Of a stretch of DNA of 64,000 bases, positions 1 to 7,524 are shown one piece after another. A program made the translations under genes and the position numbers. The notes beneath the pieces are model-generated. The model had not been told where the DNA came from and did not search any database. It worked only from the letters and a program-made list of their open reading frames with translations. Source of the stretch: Flavobacterium sp. SLB02 (lineage in GTDB: Bacteria > Bacteroidota > Bacteroidia > Flavobacteriales > Flavobacteriaceae). Every line of letters starts with the position of its first letter. Positions within the stretch are counted from its first letter, which is position 1. The stretch lies in contig NZ_CP045928.1 in NCBI RefSeq assembly GCF_009664855.1, positions 5,691,497-5,755,496 on the forward strand, in the 5' to 3' direction.

Positions 1-511
1 ATCGATTCTCAGTATCCATCGCTTCCCAACGATATTTTATTCTAATCTCCTGTAATGCTTCTAGAGCTAATTTTTGAACATGAAATCTGTCGGTAACCTG
101 TACCGCTCTTGGAAAACATCTTTTGGAGATCAACTTCATGGAATTAGCCATATCAAGTGTTGTTTCTTGGATATAACATCTTTTTTTGTAATCAATTTTA
201 CAGATATGTTCAATGACCTGATCTGCCTTTGTCCCTGCAATAATAGCCACTAAGCAACCTTTTTTACCTCTAGCTTCCTTATTGGTTACAATAGTAAAAA
301 GCTCACCCTGAGACAAGGCTACTTCATCAATTGACAAGTGAGTACCTATATTTTCAGGATAAATAATCCACTCATGCGCATGTTCTCTTGGAGCCCAAGT
401 ACTAAAGGAGCTTAGATGTTTTTTGTATTGTCTTTGTAGTTTTTTCCCATTGACTCCGAAGAAACCTCCAATGGTTCGACAATCGATAGCGGCCTTATCT
501 ATTAATTTCTT
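1..511 (-). CDS. ISAon1/ISL3-type transposase, catalytic ORF (partial, runs off window)
   Basis: Translating the minus strand from about 511 down to 1 gives an open frame with DDE transposase features of the ISL3 group: an Asp in HLSIDEVALS, later QVTDRFHVQK, and a basic C-terminal side. It catalyses cut-and-paste transposition of the element. The frame opens after a stop at 512-514 and overlaps the end of the upstream ORF at 495-842 by about 17 bases, one frame apart. No ATG is visible near its start, so it is probably expressed by ribosomal frameshift or coupled initiation (inference). The C-terminal part lies outside the window. Family assignment rests on motif and two-ORF layout. Confidence 0.75.
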
Positions 512-842
512 TTAAAAAAGCCGCAAACTCTTGAGTCATGCGGGTTCCTTTAGCAACTAAATTCCAATCTCTTTTAACGATCTCGCCTGTATCTTTATTA
601 GTCCAGCGACGTCTTTTGATATGTAAATACACGAACTTGCCTCTCAGAGGAAAGTCCTGAATGGTAATCTCATCTTGAAAACCCTTTGAGACTAATTGAA
701 GATCATTAAACTCTTTGGGAGGTTTAGAATTCTCTTCAAAATAGAGGTGTAATATTTCTTGGGTATTAGTAGATGAAACTACTTCAAAATGTTCTACTAA
801 AAAATCAGGAAGCATAAACTTCAAAAGCTCTATAGGGGTCAT
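495..842 (-). CDS. ISAon1-type transposase N-terminal region protein
   Basis: 115 aa, starting MTPIELLKFMLPDFLVEHF and rich in basic residues near the middle (HIKRRRWTNKDTG). This is the small upstream ORF typical of ISAon1-like two-ORF elements in Bacteroidetes and probably supplies the DNA-binding N-terminus of the transposase. Its stop lies inside the beginning of the catalytic ORF, which continues toward position 1 in another frame. The overlap contains T- and A-runs at 506-517, a plausible slippage site. The element's outer inverted repeat on this side should lie between 843 and about 1100, but I cannot define it without the other end. Confidence 0.75.
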   Translation of the reverse strand: MTPIELLKFMLPDFLVEHFEVVSSTNTQEILHLYFEENSKPPKEFNDLQLVSKGFQDEITIQDFPLRGKFVYLHIKRRRWTNKDTGEIVKRDWNLVAKGTRMTQEFAAFLKEINR

Positions 843-1123
843 ATAAAATTCTTAGATTACAAAGTTCTTATTTTATTTTGACATTTCATCCCCAAGCTTT
901 GCGCTTCATCCTCAAATATCAAAATTTAATTATTTGGTCTATTTCTTACATCAAGGAATTAAAATCGTTTTTGTTCTGTTTTTTTTGCTTTAAACATTGT
1001 GTTTTTGCAAAAAACGTATACATTTGTTGGGTATTTGCATATAAGCCCCTGTTTTTGTGCGAATTATATTTAAAATAAATAAATTTAACAACCTACCTTG
1101 TTGTATAGCAACATGTTAAAATT
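843..1123. other. IS flank and leader of PID-CTERM gene
   Basis: 281 bases without a convincing gene. The part next to 842 (around 880-930) should hold the outer end of the ISAon1-type element. The rest is AT-rich leader before the gene at 1124. A 66-codon open frame here (878-1078) is low-complexity and resembles nothing I recognise. No clear TAnnTTTG promoter box was seen. Confidence 0.4.
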
Positions 1124-1360
1124 ATGAAGGTAATAAAGGCTATTTTTTTTACGATTTGTTTGACTTTGATGAATGTATTAACTGCTTTCGCACAGGACGA
1201 TGGTGGTGGTGATTTGCCGCCGGAGCCGGGGGGTCCGCCGGATCAACCTCCGGGAGGTAGGGTGCCAATAGATGAACATATTTTTATTCTGTTGATATTG
1301 GCGATTGTTTTAGGAGGTATAATGATATACAGGTATAAAATAAAAAAAGCTCTGCAATAA
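1124..1360 (+). CDS. small secreted PID-CTERM domain protein
   Basis: 78 aa. Residues 1-23 are a signal peptide (basic start, hydrophobic core, cleavage after AFA-Q). Residues 24-46 are Asp/Gly/Pro-rich. From residue 48 the sequence PIDEHIFILLILAIVLGG is followed by IMIYRYKIKKALQ. That tripartite C-terminus (PID motif, transmembrane helix, basic tail) matches the PID-CTERM protein-sorting signal of Bacteroidetes, so the product is predicted to be exported and held or processed at the membrane. Function is unknown. An IS1182-type element begins two bases after the stop codon, so any downstream partner or terminator has been displaced. No sorting enzyme is encoded in this window. Confidence 0.7.
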   Translation: MKVIKAIFFTICLTLMNVLTAFAQDDGGGDLPPEPGGPPDQPPGGRVPIDEHIFILLILAIVLGGIMIYRYKIKKALQ

Positions 1361-1404
1361 TGGAGGGCACTGAAAAAGTCTTTTTAAGGAATGATTTTTA
1401 AATT

Positions 1405-1443
1405 AAAAGGAGTAGAAGCTAAAAGTTTTCTGCTCCTTTTTTT
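1405..1443 (+). terminator. hairpin at left end of IS1182 element
   Basis: Arms 1405-1417 (AAAAGGAGTAGAA) and 1428-1440 pair over 13 bp with one G-U pair around a 10-nt loop, followed by a T-run to 1443. Its position between the left inverted repeat and the transposase fits a structure that stops read-through transcription into the element. Confidence 0.6.
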
Positions 1444-1476
1444 GTATTTTTTGGGTGTAATCATAAGACTTTTTAA

Positions 1477-2925
1477 ATGTTAATTCAATAGCAACAAATT
1501 CAGTTTAGTCCCAATTCTTCTTTATTATGATTTAATTGTTCCCCAGGATAATTTACTGAGAAAAATTAATGAACTAATAGATTTTTCATTCCTCTACGAT
1601 GAGTTGCTAAATAAATACTGCACCAATAATGGTCGCACCGCAGAAAGCCCAGTGCGCATGTTTAAGTTTTTGCTTCTAAAAACAATTTATGATGTCTCGG
1701 ATGTTGATGTAGTAGAGCGTTCACGTTTTGATATGTCTTTTAAGTATTTCTTAGAAATGACCTCCCGAGGAAGGTGTCATTAATCCAAGTTCATTGACGA
1801 AATTTCTTAAGCTTCGTCTTAAAGATACAGACTTATTAAATCTACTCATTGGTAAAACAGTGGCTATAGCTGTTGAAAAGGGAATCATTAAATCTAGGTC
1901 TATTAGTTGATGCTACACATACTTTATCGAGATCCAATCCGTTTGCAGCAATTGATGTATTAAGAGAGCGTTCTAAACTACTTCGAGAAACGGCATATCT
2001 ATTTGAGGATCAATTCAAAGAGCATATGCCTGAGAAGAACACTACCAATGAATTAGAAAAAGAATTCGCTTATTGTAAAGAACTCGAGCAGCATATAGAA
2101 AAAGAAGAATCTTTAAGTTCTATACCTGCTGTAAAAGAAAAGCTAAACCTGCTTAAAGAAACTATAGAAGATACTCAGGAAAATTATACTTTGTCAAAAG
2201 ATACAGATGCTAAAACAGGTCATAAATCCGCTGATAGCACTTTCTTTGGATACAAGACTCATCTAGCGATGACCGAAGAGCGCATCATCACAGCGGCTGT
2301 AGTAACCTCAGCAGAGAAAGCAGATTGACCAGAATTGCCTAAACTTTTGGAAATTAGCCAAGAAAACGGAATCGATGTTGATACTATTATCGGCGATGGA
2401 GCTTATATAGGAACATGAAATCTCAAGCGAGCAAGCGAGTTAGAGATTAAAGTGGTAGCTAAACTGAATTCTATAATAGCACAAGGTGCCAGAAAAGACG
2501 AAGATAAATTCGATTATAATAAAGATGCCAACAGGTTTGTTTGTCCTGCAGGCCATATGGCTATAAAAAAATCAAAACAGGGTAAAAAAAATGTCGGAAC
2601 AAATCAAGTAGAGACCTATTATTTTGATGTCCAAAAATGCAAGTCTTGTCCTTTAAAAGAAGGGTATTACAAAGAAGGATCAAAGACAAAAACATATTCG
2701 GTATCAATAAAATCAGAATTACACCAAGAACAAATTGCTTTCCAAGAAACCGACTACTATAAGGAAAAGGCCAAACATCGATACAAAATAGAAGCTAAAA
2801 ACAGTGAATTAAAAAATGTACATGGATACGATAGAGCACTATCATATGGTATCACCAATATGCAAATGCAAGGAGCGATGGCTATTTTTACAGTCAACTT
2901 AAAAAGAATACTGAAATTAATGTAA
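1477..2925 (+). pseudogene. IS1182 family transposase, inactivated
   Basis: The transposase can be pieced together from several frames. From ATG 1477 the frame reads MLIQ, then TAG at 1489, then QQIQFSPNSSLL. It shifts near 1525 to YDLIVPQDNLLRKINELIDF. It shifts again near 1770 (to PEEGVINPSS) and near 1906 (to VDATHTLSRSNP). In-frame TGA codons follow at 2326 and 2416. The last part (2452-2925) contains the Cys-rich stretch CPAGH...CKSCPLK and the C-terminal HRYKIEAKNSELKN block typical of IS1182 transposases. At least three frameshifts and three nonsense codons make it non-functional, although the terminal repeats are intact and could be mobilised in trans. Confidence 0.85.
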
Positions 2926-3014
2926 GAAACTTAAAGTAAGTATACTTCTATAAAATGCCTCTATAAATCAAATATCAACACATATAGCCTCAAATAAAAA
3001 ACAGTTATAAAACA

Positions 3015-3083
3015 AAAAACGCTTACAACGGATACTTTTAAATCCTATTATAAGCGTTTTTTTTTTTTTTTTTTTTTTTTTTT
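3015..3083 (+). terminator. hairpin plus 27-nt T tract at right end of IS1182 element
   Basis: AAAAACGCTTA (3015-3025) pairs with TAAGCGTTTTT (3051-3061). A smaller GGAT/ATCC stem sits inside the loop. An uninterrupted run of 27 T follows (3057-3083). This is a strong terminator for the transposase gene. The very long homopolymer is a likely site of length variation or assembly uncertainty. Confidence 0.7.
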
Positions 3084-3173
3084 GTCTAAAAAATAAACCT
3101 GATCAAAATAAGGGATGTTTTTCAGTGCCCTCATTTAAATTGAAACTTTTTTTTATGAAATTAAATTTGAGTC

Positions 3174-3764
3174 TTATTTGTTTATCGAATAAAGTCTGGA
3201 TATATATTTTCCAACAACATCAAATTCTAAATTAATTTTAGTTCCAACCTCGAAATTTTTAAAATTAGTGTTTTCGTAAGTATACGGAATAATGGAAACG
3301 CTAAATTCATTTGTTTTAGAGTTTACAACAGTAAGACTAACTCCGTTTACAGTTATTGAGCCTTTCTCGATGGTAATATTGCTGAGGTTTCTATCGTATT
3401 CAAAAGTATAGTTCCAGCTTCCGTTTGCTTCTTCAATCTTAATGCAGGTTCCTGTCTGGTCTACGTGACCTTGCACGATGTGTCCGTCAAGACGATCGCC
3501 AAGTTTCATTCCTCTTTCTAAATTTACAATATCATCAACTTTCCAGTCGCCAATATTTGTTTTCGAAATGGTTTCTTCGATAGCAGTAACGGTATAAAAG
3601 GAATCTTTTATGGCGACAATTGTCAGGCATATTCCGTTGTGCGAGACGCTCTGGTCTATTTTTAATTCGTTGGTAATAGAGGCTTCTACTGTTACGTGAA
3701 GATTGCTTTGGTCTTTTTTTATTTCGTGAATCCTTCCAAGGGTTTCTATAATTCCTGTAAACAT
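3174..3764 (-). CDS. ribE: riboflavin synthase subunit alpha
   Basis: 196 aa, normal length for the family, beginning with the signature MFTGIIETLG. It has two tandem lumazine-binding barrels. The first covers about residues 1-95 (with HNGICLTIVAI) and the second about 96-190 (with GHIVQGHVDQTG and ITVNGVSLTVV). The enzyme dismutates two 6,7-dimethyl-8-ribityllumazine molecules to riboflavin in the cytosol. The gene is transcribed alone, divergently from pdxA with 57 bp between starts, and ends about 40 bp from an IS1182 element. No FMN riboswitch is visible upstream; there is no room for one. Confidence 0.95.
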   Translation of the reverse strand: MFTGIIETLGRIHEIKKDQSNLHVTVEASITNELKIDQSVSHNGICLTIVAIKDSFYTVTAIEETISKTNIGDWKVDDIVNLERGMKLGDRLDGHIVQGHVDQTGTCIKIEEANGSWNYTFEYDRNLSNITIEKGSITVNGVSLTVVNSKTNEFSVSIIPYTYENTNFKNFEVGTKINLEFDVVGKYISRLYSINK

Positions 3765-3780
3765 TGTTGTTTTATTTTAC

Positions 3781-3788
3781 TAAATTTG
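3781..3788 (+). promoter_or_regulatory. -7 box of likely pdxA promoter
   Basis: TAAATTTG at 3781-3788 matches the Bacteroidetes housekeeping -7 consensus TAnnTTTG. It lies 33 bp before the pdxA ATG in the short divergent region with ribE. A properly spaced TTG (-33) is not obvious. Confidence 0.45.
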
Positions 3789-3821
3789 CACATCAAAATT
3801 AGTAATAAATAACCTGAGCAC

Positions 3822-4871
3822 ATGAATAAAAATGCAGAAAATATAATTGTTGGAATTTCAATTGGAGATCTAAACGGTATTGGAAGCGAAGTTATACTAA
3901 AAACATTCGAAGATTCTCGCATGTTAGAAATGTGTACACCTGTTATTTTTGCCAATGCTAAAATACTTTCGTTTGTTAAAAAAAGTTTTACTTCTACAGT
4001 TCAGTTTCATGGAGTAGATAAATTAGATCAGGTTGTTCCTGGGAAAGTAAATGTTTTTAATCTTTGGAAAGAAGGTGTGGATATTAACTTAGGAACAAAC
4101 GATGAGAAAATAGGAGAGTACGCTATAAAATCATTTGTTGCAGCAACAAAAGCTTTAAAAGATGGTTTGGTTGATGTTTTGGTAACAGCTCCAATTAATA
4201 AATACAACATTCAGTCAGAAGATTTTAAATTTCCGGGACATACAGATTATTTAGATCAGGAATTAGAAGGAAATGCATTGATGATGATGGTGCAGGATAA
4301 TTTAAGAGTTGGTTTGCTAACGGATCATGTGCCTTTAAGTGAGGTTTCTTCGCATTTGACAGAAGAATTAATTACAAGAAAAATTGAAACCATTAGAAAA
4401 TCTTTAATTCAGGATTTTAGTATTGTAAGACCAAAGATTGCTGTTTTAGGATTAAATCCGCATAGTGGAGATGGTGGTGTGATTGGTAAAGAAGAAGATT
4501 TGATTTTGAAACCAGCTTTAAAGAAAATATTTGATAGCGGAACGATGGTTTTTGGTCCATTTTCGGCAGATGGCTTTTTTGGAAGTGGTCAATATGAAAA
4601 ATATGATGCGATTGTTGCGACTTATCACGATCAGGGATTAATTCCTTTTAAGACCTTATCTTTTGGAAAAGGGGTAAATTATACTGCAGGTTTAAATAAG
4701 GTGAGAATTTCGCCAGACCACGGTACGGCTTACGATATTGCCGGAAAAGACATGGCAGATTTTAATTCATTTAAAGAGGCAGTTTATCTTGCGATAGATA
4801 TTTTTCACTCGCGAAATCAGTACGAAGAGATTACTCAAAAACCTCTTAAAGTAAAAGAAAAACAGTTATAA
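3822..4871 (+). CDS. pdxA: 4-hydroxythreonine-4-phosphate dehydrogenase
   Basis: 349 aa, full length. It oxidises 4-phosphohydroxy-L-threonine in pyridoxal phosphate synthesis, using NAD and a divalent metal. Family motifs are present: VGISIGDLNGIGSEVIL at the N-terminus, the metal-binding His segment KFPGHTDYLDQ, LNPHSGDGG, and ATYHDQGLIPFK near the C-terminus with FSADGFFGSG before it. It is divergent from ribE. The downstream block starting at 4978 has its own promoter-like box, so pdxA is probably monocistronic. Confidence 0.95.
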   Translation: MNKNAENIIVGISIGDLNGIGSEVILKTFEDSRMLEMCTPVIFANAKILSFVKKSFTSTVQFHGVDKLDQVVPGKVNVFNLWKEGVDINLGTNDEKIGEYAIKSFVAATKALKDGLVDVLVTAPINKYNIQSEDFKFPGHTDYLDQELEGNALMMMVQDNLRVGLLTDHVPLSEVSSHLTEELITRKIETIRKSLIQDFSIVRPKIAVLGLNPHSGDGGVIGKEEDLILKPALKKIFDSGTMVFGPFSADGFFGSGQYEKYDAIVATYHDQGLIPFKTLSFGKGVNYTAGLNKVRISPDHGTAYDIAGKDMADFNSFKEAVYLAIDIFHSRNQYEEITQKPLKVKEKQL

Positions 4872-4914
4872 ATAAAAAAAGGTGAATAAGATTATTAGTT
4901 TTATAATAATTTTA

Positions 4915-4922
4915 TATCTTTG
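4915..4922 (+). promoter_or_regulatory. -7 box upstream of the DUF177-rpmF genes
   Basis: TATCTTTG at 4915-4922 fits TAnnTTTG and lies 56 bp before the ATG at 4978. No clear TTG is present at the -33 distance. This is the only promoter-like signal between pdxA and the YceD/DUF177 gene. Confidence 0.5.
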
Positions 4923-4977
4923 CACCCCAATTCAGGTATCTGATTTTTAGATACGAGTTGGTGAAATTGATGTTGAA

Positions 4978-5529
4978 ATGAGCAAAACAAAAGAATTTTT
5001 AATTCCTTTCATAGGGTTAAAGCTAGGAAAACACCATTTTGAGTATCAAATAAGTAACGTGTTCTTTGAGAACTTTGATTACGACGAATTTCAAAGTTCG
5101 GATATCAAAGTAGGTTTAGTTTTAGATAAGAAAAGCAACATGTTAGAGTTGGAATTCAAACACAAAGGAACGGTAAACGTGCCTTGTGATCTAACAAGCG
5201 AAGATTTTGATTTGCCTTTAAAAGGAAAAATGAAATTGATTGTTCGTTTTGGAGATGAATTTAACAATGATAACGAAGAGCTGTTGATCTTGCCGCATGG
5301 AGAGCATGAAATAGATGTGGCACAATACATTTATGAAATGATTGCACTTTCGGTGCCGCTAAAACGAGTTCATCCAGGAGTAAAAGACGGAAGTTTGCAA
5401 ACTGAAGCCTTGAAAAAACTAAATGAGCTGACAATAAACAAAGTCAAAGAAGAAAAAGAAGAGAGTAAACAAGAAGAAGATATTGACCCGCGTTGGGACA
5501 AATTAAAGAAACTATTAACGGATAAATAA
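4978..5529 (+). CDS. YceD/DUF177 family protein
   Basis: 183 aa. It is encoded 9 bp upstream of rpmF, the nearly universal position of DUF177 (YceD) genes, whose products are linked to 23S rRNA maturation and ribosome assembly. The central block has the expected features: NVPCDLTSEDFDLPL followed by KLIVRFGDEFNND, and a C-terminal RVHPGVKDGSLQTEALKK region. The tail is a charged Glu/Lys stretch (KEEKEESKQEEDIDPRWDKL). The usual second Cys of the family zinc motif is not evident; only one Cys sits in VPCDL. Role in ribosome biogenesis is inferred from family and context. Confidence 0.85.
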   Translation: MSKTKEFLIPFIGLKLGKHHFEYQISNVFFENFDYDEFQSSDIKVGLVLDKKSNMLELEFKHKGTVNVPCDLTSEDFDLPLKGKMKLIVRFGDEFNNDNEELLILPHGEHEIDVAQYIYEMIALSVPLKRVHPGVKDGSLQTEALKKLNELTINKVKEEKEESKQEEDIDPRWDKLKKLLTDK

Positions 5530-5538
5530 TATAGTAAA

Positions 5539-5733
5539 ATGGCACATCCTAAGAGAAAAATCTCGAAAACAAGAAGAGATAAGAGAAGAACACATTATAA
5601 AGCTACTGTAGCTCAAATCGCTACATGTCCTATTACTGGAGAAGCACATTTATACCACAGAGCTTACTGGCATGAAGGTAAAATGTATTACAGAGGGCAA
5701 GTTGTTATCGATAAATCTGTAGCGGTTGCTTAA
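5539..5733 (+). CDS. rpmF: 50S ribosomal protein L32
   Basis: 64 aa and highly basic, starting MAHPKRKISKTRRDKRR. It contains CPITGEAHLYHRAYW, the usual Bacteroidetes L32 core, without the paired Cys of zinc-binding L32. It is part of the large ribosomal subunit. The gene is 9 bp after the DUF177 gene, so the two are co-transcribed. A strong terminator-like hairpin 24 bp downstream separates them at least partly from fabH. Confidence 0.97.
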   Translation: MAHPKRKISKTRRDKRRTHYKATVAQIATCPITGEAHLYHRAYWHEGKMYYRGQVVIDKSVAVA

Positions 5734-5756
5734 TACGTTTTTGTAAATGATACTAG

Positions 5757-5783
5757 AACTCTCACATAGTGAGAGTTTTTTTT
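5757..5783 (+). terminator. terminator after rpmF
   Basis: A perfect 9-bp stem, AACTCTCAC (5757-5765) with GTGAGAGTT (5769-5777), has a 3-nt ATA loop and is followed by a T-run to 5783. It is a textbook intrinsic terminator and separates ribosomal-protein transcription from fabH. Confidence 0.85.
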
Positions 5784-5906
5784 GTTGGTTATAATTTTCT
5801 TTTTTTAAGAAAATGCATACAAATTCATTTCGTTTTTTTTTGTAATTTTCAAGTCTTTTAAAAATTTTTCAGATACGTAGTATTTGAAACGAAATAATAG
5901 AATATA

Positions 5907-6905
5907 ATGAATACAATCACAGCCGCAATTACCGCTGTTGGAGCTTATGTTCCTGACTTCGTTCTTTCGAACAAAGTATTAGAAACAATGGTCGATACCA
6001 ATGACGAATGGATTACTACTCGTACTGGAATTAAAGAAAGAAGGATTCTTAAAGATGCTGATAAAGGAACGTCGTTTCTTGCCATAAAAGCAGCACAAGA
6101 TTTACTTGCGAAAGCAAATATTGATCCTTTAGAGATTGATATGATTATAATGGCAACAGCTACAGCAGATATGCCGGTAGCCTCTACAGGAGTTTATGTT
6201 GCTACAGAAATTGGAGCTACAAATGCATTTGCATACGATTTGCAAGCGGCCTGCTCAAGTTTCTTATACGGAATGTCAACTGCTGCAGCTTATGTGCAGT
6301 CAGGGCGATACAAAAAAGTACTGTTAATTGGTGCTGATAAAATGTCATCAATTGTAGATTATACAGACAGAGCAACTTGTATTATTTTTGGAGATGGAGC
6401 GGGTGCCGTTTTGTTCGAACCAAATTATGAAGGGTTAGGCTTGCAAGATGAATACTTACGAAGCGATGGCGTAGGACGCGATTTTCTTAAAATTCCTGCC
6501 GGTGGTTCTCTAATACCAACTACAGAAGAGACCGTTAAAAATAGACAACACAATATTATTCAGGACGGAAAAACTGTTTTTAAATATGCTGTAACGAATA
6601 TGGCTGATGCAAGTGAGTTGATTTTGAAAAGAAACAATTTGACTAACGAAGATGTTAATTGGTTAGTGCCGCATCAGGCAAACAAGCGTATCATAGATGC
6701 TACTGCAAGCAGAATGAATCTTGAAGAATCAAAAGTATTAATGAATATCGAAAGATATGGTAATACAACTTCAGCTACTTTGCCATTAGTATTAAGCGAT
6801 TTTGAGCACCAGTTCAAAAAAGGAGATAATATTATTTTTGCCGCTTTTGGTGGTGGATTCACTTGGGGATCTATTTACCTAAAATGGGCTTACGATAAGA
6901 AATAA
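5907..6905 (+). CDS. fabH: beta-ketoacyl-ACP synthase III
   Basis: 332 aa. It condenses acetyl-CoA (or branched acyl-CoA) with malonyl-ACP to start type II fatty acid synthesis. The catalytic triad is visible: Cys116 in LQAACSSFLYG, His256 in LVPHQANKRI and Asn286 in ERYGNTTSATLPL. The N-terminal part holds NDEWITTRTGIKERR, also typical. It lies 23 bp before accB in the same orientation, so chain initiation and malonyl-CoA supply are co-expressed. Flavobacteria make iso-branched fatty acids, so the primer may be branched (established for the group, not visible here). Confidence 0.96.
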   Translation: MNTITAAITAVGAYVPDFVLSNKVLETMVDTNDEWITTRTGIKERRILKDADKGTSFLAIKAAQDLLAKANIDPLEIDMIIMATATADMPVASTGVYVATEIGATNAFAYDLQAACSSFLYGMSTAAAYVQSGRYKKVLLIGADKMSSIVDYTDRATCIIFGDGAGAVLFEPNYEGLGLQDEYLRSDGVGRDFLKIPAGGSLIPTTEETVKNRQHNIIQDGKTVFKYAVTNMADASELILKRNNLTNEDVNWLVPHQANKRIIDATASRMNLEESKVLMNIERYGNTTSATLPLVLSDFEHQFKKGDNIIFAAFGGGFTWGSIYLKWAYDKK

Positions 6906-6928
6906 ATTAAAACTAAAAAAGAATCATT

Positions 6929-7414
6929 ATGGATTTAAAAGAAATTCAAAACCTAATCAAATTTGTAGCAAATTCGGGAGTTGCAGAGGTAAAGTTAGAA
7001 ATGGATGATGTGAAAATCACGATCAGAACAACTTTAGAAGGAAATGTAACAGAAACTACTTATGTACAACAATTGCCTGCTCAGGCTGCATTGCCACAAG
7101 CAGTAGCTCCTCAACAAGCTCCAGCGGTTGTAAGCGTAACTAGCGAAGCATCTGTTCCGGCAGAAGATTCTAAATTCATTACTATTAAATCTCCAATTAT
7201 TGGAACTTTCTATAGAAAACCATCTCCGGATAAACCAGTATTTACTGAAGTTGGAAGTACTATTTCTAAAGGTGATGTTCTTTGTGTAATTGAAGCAATG
7301 AAATTATTTAACGAAATCGAATCAGAAGTTTCAGGTAAAATTGTAAAAATTCTTGTAGATGATATGTCTCCTGTAGAATTTGACCAACCTTTATTCTTAG
7401 TTGATCCATCATAA
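6929..7414 (+). CDS. accB: acetyl-CoA carboxylase biotin carboxyl carrier protein
   Basis: 161 aa. The N-terminal region (1-40) is followed by a flexible Ala/Pro/Gln linker (about 45-80) and a biotinyl domain (about 85-160). Biotin attaches at Lys125 in CVIEAMKLFNEIE. The product carries carboxybiotin between AccC and the carboxyltransferase in the cytosol. It sits between fabH and accC, which is a standard arrangement. The 110-bp gap to accC contains a TTTAGAT repeat tract rather than tight coupling. Confidence 0.97.
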   Translation: MDLKEIQNLIKFVANSGVAEVKLEMDDVKITIRTTLEGNVTETTYVQQLPAQAALPQAVAPQQAPAVVSVTSEASVPAEDSKFITIKSPIIGTFYRKPSPDKPVFTEVGSTISKGDVLCVIEAMKLFNEIESEVSGKIVKILVDDMSPVEFDQPLFLVDPS

Positions 7415-7524
7415 ATAAATTTAGATTTTAGATTTTAGATTTTAGAAGGATTCACAATACAAGTTTTGTTAGTCATCTAAAATTATCTAATTATCAAATT
7501 GTCTAATTATCTAATTAAAGTAAG
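7415..7524. repeat. low-complexity TTTAGAT / TCTAATTA tract between accB and accC
   Basis: The 110-bp gap contains four near-tandem units of TTTTAGA (about 7420-7447), then TCTAAAATTATCTAATTATC-like words (7476-7518), which are partly their reverse complement. The two halves can fold on each other. The same words recur in other gaps of this window (about 45705, 57062 and 60595). Confidence 0.6.

Larger units (their letters stand above)
1363..3132 (+). mobile_element. IS1182-family insertion sequence, complete ends, decayed transposase
   Basis: The ends are exact 15-bp inverted repeats: GAGGGCACTGAAAAA at 1363-1377 and its complement at 3118-3132, giving a 1,770-bp element. Inside lies one transposase gene with multiple stops and frameshifts. 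Each end carries a terminator-like hairpin that would shield the element from outside transcription. No target duplication is evident in the flanks (left ...AATG, right ATTT...). It sits immediately after the PID-CTERM stop codon and about 40 bp downstream of the end of ribE. Confidence 0.88.

Noticed and set aside
878..1078. Open frame upstream of the PID-CTERM gene
   Set aside because: Low-complexity, Phe/Lys/Ile-rich, matches no known pattern and lies in the IS flank.
3057..3083. T27 run as a regulatory tract
   Set aside because: Its place after a hairpin at the IS end fits a terminator; length is likely variable or error-prone.
3765..3821. FMN riboswitch between ribE and pdxA
   Set aside because: Only 57 bp, too short, and without the RFN boxes.
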